Notes: generated by a model from the letters alone, not told the origin. Numbered from the stretch's first letter, positions 39,737-49,175 are shown. The stretch: DNA of 64,000 bases from Tritrichomonas foetus (GCA_001839685.1 MLAK01000616.1:128328-192327), one strand, 5' to 3'. Made by a program: numbers and translations.

Positions 39737-41560
39737 TTATTTATTAGCATTTTCTTCGAACTTAGCTTCAATATCGCTCCATAATCCCAATATTTCGTCA
39801 CTGAACAAGAAAACTGTTGTCAAAAGTGGATAATTTAGGTGAGAAAGAGCGCATGTTGATGAATCGTCTGTCATTGAATGATGAAGAACTGTTACAAGTT
39901 CGTTAAACATTCCTTGTATTTCTGGATCTATAGCGGGATCAGATCCTTTATATTTATCAGGTATATCTGTAATTGAAATCTTTTTCAAGTGAGAATTCTT
40001 TATAAGTTCTGCAAAAACTGGCGTTAAATCAATTGTTGTTACATTCCCGTGAATTTCAAGTTCTTCAAGTGGGGAATCTGCAGCAATGAGTGCCGCAAGA
40101 TCATTGAAGAATTGATGTGAACCAGTTTCAGAATTATCTGAAGTCGTAAATGAGAATTTCAATATTTTTGGTATTTTCATTGGCTGATCACGAACAAAAT
40201 ACCTAAAAAATCGTTGAAAACCAAATTCAGTGAGTCCATTTTTGGTTAAAATTAATTCTTCAACTGAAGAATGTTCAAAGAATGGGGTTATAGTTTCAAC
40301 TGACATATCTCCAAAATCATTGTCACTCAAATCAAGAAGCTTTAATTGAACTTCTTTGAAACCCTCCATTAAATTCTGTAAAATATCGTTTGAAATGTTA
40401 GTTTTACTAACATCAAGTGAATCCAGAGGCTTTCCTTCGAAAGTTGAAGCTTTAAAAAGTGTTCCGAAAAACTGGGCTTCTTCAGGGAAAAATTTAGCTC
40501 CCCATTTCAAAGTTGATAAAGGAGCATCAAGTGAGAAATTTGGAAAAGTGGCAACCCATGTATTTCCTGTTCGACCAAAATCGGAAATCGAAATTGTGAT
40601 TTCTCTGGACATTTGGTTAGATTGATATAAATTCACAAATGAACGAATTTGTTTTATGTCAAGAAAACCAAATCTTAAATCACACAATGTTTGAGATGTT
40701 CGAAGTGCACGAATAAGGACTTCAAAATTTGTACGATTTGTCCAGAGCATATCTTGAGCATGAGGCCAAGAAATAGGAAGAGTGTTTGAATTTAAACCTT
40801 CAATGACAAAGGTTGATAATTGGGTTCGTCCCAATTCCTCCAAAAATAGTAAAATTTGAGATTCGCTCACTTTGCAACCAGAAATTGAAAGGCATTTCAA
40901 ATTTGTGGTTGGCTTTAAAAAGTGCGTTAAGATCACAAGATCAATAATATTATAGGATAAATCAAGAGCTACTATGTTTTGGTTTCCTGAAAGGGCTTTC
41001 AATAGTGCGTTAGTACCTGGAAGCCAAATCTGGTTATCGGCGATTGAAAGTTGGGTGATATTCGTCTGGCCAATATTTGAAGCAAGAGCCTCGCAGCCTC
41101 GGTCAAAAATACAGTTTGAATCCAGAATTAACGTCTTTAAATTCTGAGCCTGGGGAAGAGACTGGGCGATTGTCACGCATCCGTCGGCTGGCATATCGCA
41201 GGCTTTCATTGATAGATACTCAAGCGGTGGATTCTGATTAAGTGCTTTTGCTATCGCTCCGCAGACTTCGTTTGTGATGACGTTTCGATTCACTGAAAAA
41301 TTAATGATTTTGGAATTTGGCAGGTTTTCAACAATTTTATTCATAGAAACAACACTTAATCTGCATTGGTCGAGAATCATCGTGTTAAGCTTGCATTCAG
41401 GGTCTGTCATAACCTTGATTAGTAAATCGGCGCTATCTGATTCGACATGATTTGTGGAAAGATTGATACCTTCGATATTATTATTGAGATGGTTTGTTAG
41501 ATATTCAAATGTGGCGTTGCACCACAGGAATTTGTCTGAGATATCGAGGAAACTCTCCAT
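39737..41560 (-). CDS. Leucine-rich repeat protein, ribonuclease-inhibitor (RNI) type
   Basis: 607 residues from ATG at 41560. It has two blocks of long RNI-type LRRs, about 27-29 residues each. The first is near residues 30-260 (LEYLSMKACDMPADGCVTIA, LKTLILDSNCIFDRGCEALA, IVALDLSYNIID). The second is near 340-530 (LKLLDLSDNDFGDMSVETI, VEELILTKNGLTEFGFQRFF, LEELEIHGNVTTIDL). Between them is a divergent segment. No signal peptide, transmembrane segment or PH domain is seen, so it is cytosolic. Known role: RNI LRRs form curved protein-binding surfaces (RanGAP, CARMIL). It lacks clear CARMIL or RanGAP catalytic features; partners are unknown. An M3-like site sits upstream. Confidence 0.8.
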   Translation of the reverse strand: MESFLDISDKFLWCNATFEYLTNHLNNNIEGINLSTNHVESDSADLLIKVMTDPECKLNTMILDQCRLSVVSMNKIVENLPNSKIINFSVNRNVITNEVCGAIAKALNQNPPLEYLSMKACDMPADGCVTIAQSLPQAQNLKTLILDSNCIFDRGCEALASNIGQTNITQLSIADNQIWLPGTNALLKALSGNQNIVALDLSYNIIDLVILTHFLKPTTNLKCLSISGCKVSESQILLFLEELGRTQLSTFVIEGLNSNTLPISWPHAQDMLWTNRTNFEVLIRALRTSQTLCDLRFGFLDIKQIRSFVNLYQSNQMSREITISISDFGRTGNTWVATFPNFSLDAPLSTLKWGAKFFPEEAQFFGTLFKASTFEGKPLDSLDVSKTNISNDILQNLMEGFKEVQLKLLDLSDNDFGDMSVETITPFFEHSSVEELILTKNGLTEFGFQRFFRYFVRDQPMKIPKILKFSFTTSDNSETGSHQFFNDLAALIAADSPLEELEIHGNVTTIDLTPVFAELIKNSHLKKISITDIPDKYKGSDPAIDPEIQGMFNELVTVLHHSMTDDSSTCALSHLNYPLLTTVFLFSDEILGLWSDIEAKFEENANK

Positions 41561-41611
41561 ACGTGAAACTCTAATCGATCAAAAAAGAATTCAAAAAGTT
41601 AGTAAATAAGA

Positions 41612-41619
41612 GACCGTTT
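41612..41619 (+). promoter_or_regulatory. M3/Myb-like element upstream of the LRR gene
   Basis: GACCGTTT inside GAGACCGTTTAAA, 52-59 bases before the ATG at 41560. It is identical in sequence and spacing to the site at 19642. Confidence 0.5.
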
Positions 41620-41826
41620 AAAGATAGGAGGAGTTAACAAATCGTATTCTAACCATATGAGAGAATTTTTTCACAAAGGACATTTATATTTCTTTCTTCT
41701 TCCTTTTGCTTTCTAATGTATTAAGGATATGAAGTTATGCATATAATTTGTTATTGGTAAATCAAAAATATTAATTAAAATTATATAAAATTGAAGATAT
41801 TCATAGATTTTAATGAAAAATAGTTC

Positions 41827-43533
41827 TTAATGTTTATGCGAATGTCTTCTCTTTGAACCCGATGATGATGCATGCTTATCAGATTTATGATTTGATTGTT
41901 TCTTCGAATTTGAGCTTTCATCATCATCATCCATTTTCATATCACGTTTATATCTTGGTTGTTCAATTGTCCTTTTCAGTACTTGAGCAAATCTTGTTCT
42001 TCTTTTTAAGCTTTCTGCTGGCCGATGTTTATGTGACCCACAATTTCTTCCATTATTAGTTGCGTCTTTTTCAGTTACTCTTTGAGCAAAGCAATCATTG
42101 CAATGTGGTCTTCCATGAATAGCTTTACAATTTTCAGGATCACAACGATCACTGCAAACTCTACATACAAAGCATCTGCTGTGATAAGCTTTATTTCTCC
42201 ATTGAATATTATCAGGTTCAATTCCACTAAATTCTGCTTTGCAATATGCACATGTTTTCAAATATATCTGACCATCATTCGGGCAAAAATATTTATTATG
42301 ATGAATAATGAAGTTCTTTCCATATAAAACATCTTCACACTGATTACATTGAAAATGTTCAACATGAAAATATTTCCCTCGGTTTTTCACAAATCTTCCA
42401 ACAATTGGTTTATTGCATTCAGTACATCTTCTAATTTCAATCATTGGTTGACATTTCGTACAAATTGGAACTCCAGCTACAATTTTATATCCACCTTCTT
42501 CAAGTTCAGCTGCGCATTCATGACAATTAAAGCAATTTTTATGAATGAATGAATCAAAACCAACTGGTTTAATTTTTTCTTCAAGATCATAAATGATTTG
42601 TGTGCAGATTGGACATTTTTTAAGATCACCTTTATAATGACTACAATCATTACAAAGAAGCTCTCCACGAAATATTGCGCAGTTTGGTGGCTTGAGTTGT
42701 TTTCTGCAGTTTGAACATTTCAAGCATCCTGTATGGAAGTAATTTCCACAAGTAAAATAAAACGTTTCTTTACATGGTTGTTGGCAAGTCGCACAAGTTT
42801 TTAATAAAGTTGGCTCAGGTCCTGATTGGTCTGCTAATCCTGAAGGAATGCCTCCTCCCATTCCTGGTGCTGGCATATTAAATGTTGAAAGTTTTTGTTG
42901 TGCTGTTGAAAAAAGTGCTGACGATAAAGGCGGAAGTCCGCCTGAATTACCAGGATCGTTTCGAGACATGAACGATGATGGTGGAGGTGGAAGTGAGCCA
43001 TCGCCAGTCCCATAAGATGATGCAAGCGGCGGTGGTGGCAGTCCTCCACTTGTGGAGTTCATCCCGCCGGGAGGAGGCAATCCAGTTGACAGTGGTGGCG
43101 GTGGCAATCCTCCTGATGATGGTGGTGGCAATCCAGTCGATAAAGGAGGCGGAGGAAGCCCTCCAGATGAAGGTGGCGGCAATCCTGTAGAAAGTGGTGG
43201 TGGTGGCAATCCCCCTGATGATGGAGGTGGTGGAAGACCTCCTGACAAAGGCGGAGGAGGTAGTCCGCCACTAGAAGGTGGCGGCGGAAGTCCTCCTGAT
43301 GGCGGCGGCGGTAAACCAGAAGAAATTGGAGGCGGTGGAAGTCCTCCACCACCAGATGTTGGTGATGAAAATCCTGTTGATAATGGCGGCGGTGGGAGAC
43401 CCATTCCTGATGGTGGAGGAGGTAAAAGTAATGCATTGCCTCCATCATTCCCAGATGGTGGTGGCGGAAGACCCATTCCTCCTGGCGGTGGAGGAAGTCC
43501 TGAAGATATTGGCGGGGGTGGTAGTCCTGTCAT
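41827..43533 (-). CDS. Proline-rich four-LIM-domain protein
   Basis: 568 residues from ATG at 43533. It is preceded by a CCTTT initiator; an in-frame TTG at 43545 is rejected. Residues 1-190 are runs of GLPPPP and SGGLPPPP, the type of sequence that binds profilin, Ena/VASP EVH1 or SH3 domains. Residues about 245-500 carry four LIM zinc-finger pairs: CATCQQPC-/HTGCLKCSNC, CPICTQII/HKNCFNCHEC, CTECNKPI/HVEHFQCNQC and CAYCKAEF/HSRCFVCRVC. The C-terminal 60 residues are basic and Ser/His-rich. Known role: Pro-rich plus LIM (zyxin, paxillin, Dictyostelium Lim proteins) links actin assembly to adhesion sites. I infer an actin-cytoskeleton adaptor. Confidence 0.88.
   Translation of the reverse strand: MTGLPPPPISSGLPPPPGGMGLPPPPSGNDGGNALLLPPPPSGMGLPPPPLSTGFSSPTSGGGGLPPPPISSGLPPPPSGGLPPPPSSGGLPPPPLSGGLPPPPSSGGLPPPPLSTGLPPPSSGGLPPPPLSTGLPPPSSGGLPPPPLSTGLPPPGGMNSTSGGLPPPPLASSYGTGDGSLPPPPSSFMSRNDPGNSGGLPPLSSALFSTAQQKLSTFNMPAPGMGGGIPSGLADQSGPEPTLLKTCATCQQPCKETFYFTCGNYFHTGCLKCSNCRKQLKPPNCAIFRGELLCNDCSHYKGDLKKCPICTQIIYDLEEKIKPVGFDSFIHKNCFNCHECAAELEEGGYKIVAGVPICTKCQPMIEIRRCTECNKPIVGRFVKNRGKYFHVEHFQCNQCEDVLYGKNFIIHHNKYFCPNDGQIYLKTCAYCKAEFSGIEPDNIQWRNKAYHSRCFVCRVCSDRCDPENCKAIHGRPHCNDCFAQRVTEKDATNNGRNCGSHKHRPAESLKRRTRFAQVLKRTIEQPRYKRDMKMDDDDESSNSKKQSNHKSDKHASSSGSKRRHSHKH
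42960..43530. repeat. GC-rich proline-codon minisatellite within LIM gene
   Basis: About 570 bases of GGTGG/GGCGG-type repeats on the plus strand, encoding PPPP tracts on the minus strand. Near-identical blocks encode PPPPLSTGLPPPSSGGL in three copies. It is the most G-rich stretch of the window and contrasts with its AT-rich flanks. Confidence 0.85.
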
Positions 43534-44514
43534 GAAAGGTTTCAAAGATAAATTTTACTTTTTATATTGAATTTGATGATATCAATTCTCTCTCAAACTT
43601 GATGCATTCCTTCTCAAAAAAATTCGAACTGTTCAGAAAATTCACTTTTTCATAAGAATTGTTGTAATTGTAAGATAAAAAAAGTAAGGAGAAGATGAAC
43701 CCAAATTGAAATCTATGAACCTTGAAAGTATTATTTGCACCATTTTGTAATATTATTAATAAAACAATAGAAACAACTCATTTGTCCTTTCATCTGGAAT
43801 AAGACATGGAATCACTCTAATTTTGGAATTCTCTTATCAAGTCTAGCACAGGCGCATCAATTTAACTTCACAATAACAATCAGAAAGCAACAAATGTATC
43901 ATTCATTTAGTTATACTCTAAATAGATTTCCATCCATTTATAATTTATTGATTATATTTATTTCTTTTTTCCTTTATAAAAACAAGCAAGCAGTTTTTGC
44001 CTGTGAAATTTGCATGAGAACTAGTTTAATAATCTATTCTATTCTAAAGTCGTATAGCTATTTGCATCTGATGAGGGTTTCTTAAGTATCCACAGATGCC
44101 TAACTAATTCCGATTTCCCCAACTCCTAAGCATATGCGTGAGCCCTAGTTTTGTACCAAATTTGGCTTATTTAATGCACTCGGATTGAATATCGATATTA
44201 TTATCATTTTTATCAGACAAATAATTTTTAGAATAAGGATTTTCATATCTTAGAATATTCCAAGCCCTGGGCATAATTTTTTCACACATTGGGCATGCGC
44301 GCGATCCCAAGGAATTGCTCAGTTTTCACATATTTGATGAAGTATAATAATGAAAGAGGAAAAATGAGAAATTAATTGACACATCAGCATGAGTAATCAA
44401 AAGTAAAAAGTAAACTTTTTTGTAAACCAAACAAATATTAAATGAAATAGAAAAATAAAGAGAACTATAAGACATAGCGGAATTTAATAAAAAAACGAAC
44501 AATTTTTTCGTTAT
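43534..44514. other. Gene-free stretch
   Basis: 981 bases between two minus-strand genes. Bases about 44090-44170 and 44270-44320 are less AT-rich than the surroundings (for example CATTGGGCATGCGCGCGATC). They contain no open frame and no tRNA-like GTTCGAATC box; an unrecognised non-coding RNA cannot be excluded. Confidence 0.4.
43535..43539 (-). promoter_or_regulatory. M5-type initiator of the LIM gene
   Basis: The minus strand reads ACCTTTCATG; CCTTT is one base before the ATG, predicting a leader of about 5 nt. Confidence 0.5.
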
Positions 44515-44841
44515 TTAGTTAAGGGATCCTTCTGGCGTGAAAATAAGTGGTGCAGAAATGTTATCGTTGCCTGCTTGAAGAGAATTAAGTGAGGCAATGC
44601 TATTCAAATGATCGCGTGGATTGTCAAACAAACTGTCATCTGGTTGCTTCTTAACGCATAAATATAAAACTACGCAGCCGATAAAAGCAGTTCCGCCAAT
44701 GCATGTGATCCAAACAATGTATGGTTTTGGTGGATCGTTGGTCAGAGGACTCTCTGTTGGTTCGGGGGAATACGTATCTGTAATGTTGGTTTCATTTGCT
44801 TCGTAAAATTGAGCAATGCTGAGGAGAAATAATAAAAGCAT
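44515..44841 (-). CDS. Small type I membrane protein (108 residues)
   Basis: Start at ATG 44841; a TTG at 44934 is rejected because the ATG begins a good signal peptide (MLLLFLLSIAQFYEA). It has a short Thr/Pro/Ser-rich ectodomain with two N-glycosylation sites (NET, NIT), then a membrane segment (YIVWITCIGGTAFIGCVVLYLC, about 47-68). A 40-residue cytosolic tail carries KKQPDD, FDNPRDH and SxxSL elements. FDNP is an NPxY-like sequence that could direct endocytosis. The layout is that of a surface or vesicle type I protein reduced to its stalk and tail. No family is recognised. A TTGGCGAAAT motif lies about 14-23 nt upstream. Confidence 0.65.
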   Translation of the reverse strand: MLLLFLLSIAQFYEANETNITDTYSPEPTESPLTNDPPKPYIVWITCIGGTAFIGCVVLYLCVKKQPDDSLFDNPRDHLNSIASLNSLQAGNDNISAPLIFTPEGSLN

Positions 44842-45054
44842 TGAAGATGATTTCGCCAAATCCGAATTTCTGGTATTTTGATTTGTATCGTCTCTATCGT
44901 TTAAAGAATAAACTTTTTTCAAAGATAAAAACAATTGATTTCATCGTCCTTTGTAAATTATTTAAAAATTGAATGTGTTATAAATAATTATGTGGTTATT
45001 TCAATCCAGTAGAATCTCTTTGATCTCAAAAAGTTATCTCATTTTCTATGCAGA

Positions 45055-45076
45055 ATCTGTAATTGCAATTACAGAT
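45055..45076. repeat. Perfect 22-bp palindrome
   Basis: ATCTGTAATTGC followed by its exact mirror complement (22 bp, no spacer), 214-235 bases upstream of the small type I protein gene. It is a candidate binding site for a dimeric factor or a cruciform. Confidence 0.8.
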
Positions 45077-45129
45077 CAAAAACACTGGATGAAAACCCTA
45101 CATCAATAATATTTTGTTTTAAAACGCGC

Positions 45130-45200
45130 AAAATAAATAAATAAGTAAATAAATATATATAAAAATAAATAAATAAAATATAATAATAATAATAATTCAA
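45130..45200. repeat. TAAA/TAA simple-sequence tract
   Basis: Imperfect AAAT/AATA tetranucleotide and trinucleotide repeats over about 70 bases, with no open frame. Confidence 0.75.
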
Positions 45201-45265
45201 ATTCCATTCTATAAACATTTAGTATACATATAATTAAAAAACATTAATAAATAAACAATAACATG

Positions 45266-47668
45266 TTATTCACCTTCTTCCTCTTCTTCTTCGTCTGCAG
45301 GTATATATAATGGGAATTGCTCATCTTCAGAAGGATGCAAAGCCTCTTCAAGTAATTTTGAGAAATCTTTATCAGCAATGCTTGCCATTTCATCAACTAT
45401 TGATTTTATTGAGTCTTCGAACGATGTTTTTTCTACCCTCAAATGCTGATGGAATCTCACTAAAGCAGTTGGAATCAATTTTACATCATTTTCGGAATAA
45501 ATTTTCCATAATTCTTTGAAAACTGGTGAAGTATGTTCATAAATGAATTCGACAGGATTAATCTTTTTCCATGATTTTTTGAACACATGTGCTGCAGTGA
45601 GTGCACCAAAAGCTGCTTCAATATTTGGATCGAGTGCATTTTCAGGTAAAGTTGTTATGGCAAGCATCATTATTAAGCTAAATAGTTCACTTGATGGTTC
45701 ATCAATTGAAAAAATTGGATCAATCATATCATAACCAAGCATTAAAGGATAGGCGCTAGTTGATCCATTTTTAGGCCGATCTATATCAAAAACAATACGA
45801 AACCTCCTTTTAGGATTACTGCCTGTAAAAACATATAATTCTTTAATCATTGCATCAAGCGTTTTGGCAAATGTGTCTAAATTTGGATATTTCTTTAAAT
45901 AAGATGTTGGTGCAGTAATACTCGCAAAATTTGTTTGAACTTCACCCCATGGAACGTCACTCTCTTTTGGAGTTATCCAATTATCTTTTCCTCTATAATA
46001 AGGACAAAAACAAACATTAGTAAAACTTAAATTTAAAACTCTGACTCTTCCATCTCGATTTTCACTACAAACATATAAAATTCCACCAAATGGCGATCCG
46101 ATTGTTATTTCTTGTTGATCATTAAATTTAAAAGTATCAACAATAACTGGCCAGCGTTTCCATGGTCCTGGGGATTCTAAAAGTGATTCCGAATGACAGC
46201 CAATTTGTATCGAAATATCATCGAAATAATCTTCAATTTCATCTCTACTCGTTCGTGATGTTGCTTGATCACTTCGAGGTGAAATATCTGGGAATCGCTG
46301 AGAGTTTGAATTCTGTGGAGATGACGACAATGGCGTATTTGGAGTATTAACTAAAGGAGAACATTTCGAACTAGAACTTAAATTCAAATGATTTATCATT
46401 TGTAGATTATTTGATGGATTATGAGGAATTTTTTTACCGCTTTTCGTTGATTCATTTGAAGAGATAGAAACAGTGGAAATAACACCAGGAGGTAACCATA
46501 ATCCAGTTGAATGCCATGTTGGTGTCTGTAAAGTGAATTTTAATTCAACATTATTTAATTCTTCTGGACAATATTTTCCTGGGAAATGCTCACAATAAAC
46601 TTTATTTTCGAATTCTGAAGGGTCAGTATGACATATTGCATCGCTTAATAAAATAGCGATAAATCCTTGAATTTTGGAGTAAAATATACCTTCTGGTTGT
46701 TCATAATTTGATTGTTTCAAATAATCAAACGAAATTTCAATGATCTGAGATAAATATGAATTTTTACCATGATCAAGACTTAGAATATGATATCTTAAAT
46801 AACTAATTACTAATATTAAATCTTCAATTTCGATATGTTCAGAATTTGCGCTTTTCAAGAGAAGGTCTCTGTAGACTTCTACGAAATAAGGAAATGTAGA
46901 TTTTTCTAATTCTGATGCTCGCAAATTTGCACGAATTGACGCTTTTTGAGAAACTGGAGTTGTTGTATGTGCATCTGGAAATGCCAACCCACATTTTGCT
47001 AACCATTTGTTTATTCTGAACGTTTGGTTAAAACCTGAGCAAACGATAATTCCCCCGCCATTCACCATATATTCATATAATGATTCACCGTGTGGAGAAC
47101 TACACATTGTAATGACCACAGCATATTTGGCTAAATTTTCAACACTATCACCGATTTCTACAGCAAAACCTAAACCACCCATATTATGAATTAGCATGTT
47201 GGCATCTTGGGGATCGAGGCCAAGTAAATACACAAGTGGTGATGGCGGCCTTGGTCCAGCAGCAAAATGCAACAAATTTTCGAGAAATGCTAAAAATTCT
47301 GCATTCTCTTGTTTGCAGTCGAGCAGTATTTCGATACTGCCGCATGCAATAGCCCGTCCATTTTCGTGCGCGGAAATGCCTAAAACAGGCAAAATAATTG
47401 GGCATGGATCATTTTCGTCGAATGAAATTGGGCAGATTGCCAGCGGAATTGAAGTTTCTGTTAAGCAAACAACGAAATCAAGTTCGCCTGGTTTTGGAAG
47501 ACGCGTGACTCCACTCATGATTTGTTTATGGTCTGAAAACATCGTCTGACATGGATGAAAAGCATCAACTTTTTCTCCATTTTTTTTCGCTGTAACTTTC
47601 ATATTTTGCGGAGATTGCTGAGCTGAAATGCGCGGAGACTGAGCTGGCACTGATGCACAACAGCCCAT
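45266..47668 (-). CDS. TCAF/FAM115-like protein with degenerate M60 domain and acylated N-terminus
   Basis: 800 residues from ATG at 47668. MGCCAS at the N-terminus is a consensus for myristoylation at G2 with palmitoylation at C3/C4, predicting plasma-membrane attachment. Residues about 60-230 resemble the GATase1-like N-terminal part of TRPM8-channel-associated factors (YMVNGGGIIVCSGF). From about 360 comes a peptidase M60-type region: HFPGKYCPEE, HSTGLWLPPGVISTVSIS (386-403), a 75-residue Ser/Asn insert, then RWPVIVDTFKF and ITIGSPFGGILYVC (521-534). The HExxH zinc motif expected near 690-720 is absent, so it should not be a protease. Known role: TCAFs bind membrane channels. The C-terminus is very acidic. 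Confidence 0.75.
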   Translation of the reverse strand: MGCCASVPAQSPRISAQQSPQNMKVTAKKNGEKVDAFHPCQTMFSDHKQIMSGVTRLPKPGELDFVVCLTETSIPLAICPISFDENDPCPIILPVLGISAHENGRAIACGSIEILLDCKQENAEFLAFLENLLHFAAGPRPPSPLVYLLGLDPQDANMLIHNMGGLGFAVEIGDSVENLAKYAVVITMCSSPHGESLYEYMVNGGGIIVCSGFNQTFRINKWLAKCGLAFPDAHTTTPVSQKASIRANLRASELEKSTFPYFVEVYRDLLLKSANSEHIEIEDLILVISYLRYHILSLDHGKNSYLSQIIEISFDYLKQSNYEQPEGIFYSKIQGFIAILLSDAICHTDPSEFENKVYCEHFPGKYCPEELNNVELKFTLQTPTWHSTGLWLPPGVISTVSISSNESTKSGKKIPHNPSNNLQMINHLNLSSSSKCSPLVNTPNTPLSSSPQNSNSQRFPDISPRSDQATSRTSRDEIEDYFDDISIQIGCHSESLLESPGPWKRWPVIVDTFKFNDQQEITIGSPFGGILYVCSENRDGRVRVLNLSFTNVCFCPYYRGKDNWITPKESDVPWGEVQTNFASITAPTSYLKKYPNLDTFAKTLDAMIKELYVFTGSNPKRRFRIVFDIDRPKNGSTSAYPLMLGYDMIDPIFSIDEPSSELFSLIMMLAITTLPENALDPNIEAAFGALTAAHVFKKSWKKINPVEFIYEHTSPVFKELWKIYSENDVKLIPTALVRFHQHLRVEKTSFEDSIKSIVDEMASIADKDFSKLLEEALHPSEDEQFPLYIPADEEEEEEGE

Positions 47669-48023
47669 TTCTCAGCAAAATCCAGAGATCGTTATTGATT
47701 TGTTTGAATCAGCATTCAAATATGAATGTATTGAAATCTTTTCTGTCATAAAATTTTTGTATATGAAGAAAATAGACTGGCAGTCCTCAACAGCACATTC
47801 TCAAGCAGGGATACAGATACAACGATTGAAAGACCAAATCAAGAAAAATGGAATCCAATATGTTTTTTTCCAGACTCGATGCCAAGTGAATTTTCTGATG
47901 ACTCGCCATTTAGATGGCAAAACATTCGTAATCTTCTCATTGATGCCTAAATTTTTTTTATTTATATCAAAATTATTAATATTTTTTTTATACTTCATTT
48001 TTGTATTTTGGAAAACATTATAA
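47650..48023 (+). pseudogene. Possible frameshifted gene relic, unknown family
   Basis: Two overlapping plus-strand frames read as protein-like. The first runs about 47643-47745 (NPEIVIDLFESAFKYECIEI) and its frame stays open to 48023. The second frame, from about 47736 to a TAA at 47948, reads for example WNPICFFPDSMPSEFSDDSP followed by FRWQNIRNLLIDA. Joining them needs one indel near the A4T5 run at about 47750. No ATG is found in the first frame, and its start overlaps the TCAF-like gene on the other strand. Relic or chance; not a confident gene. Confidence 0.25.
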
Positions 48024-49148
48024 TTTTCGATGGAGGGTCATATGATAATAAAAAGCACGATTTATGATAAGAAATAATCAAGATATTAATGCTATAAAAT
48101 CACTTTTTATCTCAATAATTCTCAGAAATTTCTGTGGGGTTTATTTTTTTCTCACAATTTTTTTTTGGATTTGGTTTTCTCTGTATCTTGATTTTTAAAT
48201 TATAATATTTATATATTATTAATAGGATTACAATTAAATAATTTTTAGATGACAATAATATCAACAATTATTCATTTANATCTCTCAATAGTCTTCTACA
48301 TCTAGAGCTAGTTAGTTTGTATACATCTCTTTTTCGAATAACTTGTTTGGAAAAATTCATCACAAATTCCTCATTGAATCATTGAATAATGTATATTTTC
48401 AAAATAAGCAATCTGTTGATGATTATTTCAATACTTTATCCTTTCAAATATAATTTATCGATTTCTCAGAAACCTGATATTTTTTTCAATGAATTCTATT
48501 CTCCTGTACTTTTTCAGTGCAAAATTTTGATGATCATTCATTTTAGAAAAAGTTGTTGGATTATTTCAAAAGTATAGAAAAGAAGGAAGATGTAAATATT
48601 TAGGATCTCTATTTCACTTATCTGAATGATATATGAATGAAATATAATAAATAATCATACATTTAAGTTGTGAGTAATCTTTATTTTCAAGTTATGGGCA
48701 CAGGATGGAAATTCATGTTACTATTAGATTTATTGAGACTTGATTATAGCTGCAAAATCACGTAGTAGCAATAAAAAATTAACTATTTCATGATTTGCCA
48801 ACTTGATTACAAAAAGAATAACGTAATTTTTTGAGAATGAAGTCCAAAAATATCTAGTTCATTTAGCTTTCCACACTTGATGGATTTTATATTTTCCTCA
48901 ATGTAAATTTATATTAAACTATAAAAAACCATTCATTGAGCATATCACGATCTTGAGAAATATCCATCCCAGACAAAAGAAAAAAAAATAATGCTTTTTC
49001 TCTGAATGTTTTACATTTATTGCTTGATGTTTTTAGAACACACTCCAATTTACGTAATTAAAGAATAACAATTATTTTAATTAATACTTTTCATGTCATT
49101 AAGTCCGTGAAACACATATTAGTTCGTAATTTTACGTATAAAATACCT

Positions 49149-49175
49149 ATATAGAATAAATTTAAAGGTGAAATC
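49149..49175 (+). promoter_or_regulatory. Orphan copy of a promoter-like element
   Basis: TATATAG, a short spacer, then AAATTTAAAGGTGAAATC at 49158-49175. The 18-mer is identical to one upstream of the TMEM43-like gene at 54183-54200. Inr-like TCATTTA (about 49218) and TCACTAT (49231) follow at a similar distance, but no open frame follows. Confidence 0.4.

Larger units (their letters stand above)
44842..45265. other. Spacer with perfect palindrome and TAAA-rich tract
   Basis: 424 bases between the TCAF-like gene 3' end and the small membrane protein gene 5' end. It holds the 22-bp palindrome at 45055-45076 and a TAAA/TAA simple-sequence tract at about 45130-45200. Confidence 0.7.

Noticed and set aside
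43052..43570. 172-codon plus-strand frame rich in GGGG and NPPD
   Set aside because: It is the antisense shadow of the proline-rich repeat of the LIM gene; Gly/Pro composition follows directly from the CCX codons.
44090..44320. Slightly GC-richer patches as a tRNA or snRNA gene
   Set aside because: No GTTCGAATC-type box, cloverleaf pairing or recognisable snRNA motif was found by eye.
47196..47549. 117-codon plus-strand frame
   Set aside because: Antisense to the TCAF-like coding sequence, no domain and no initiator.
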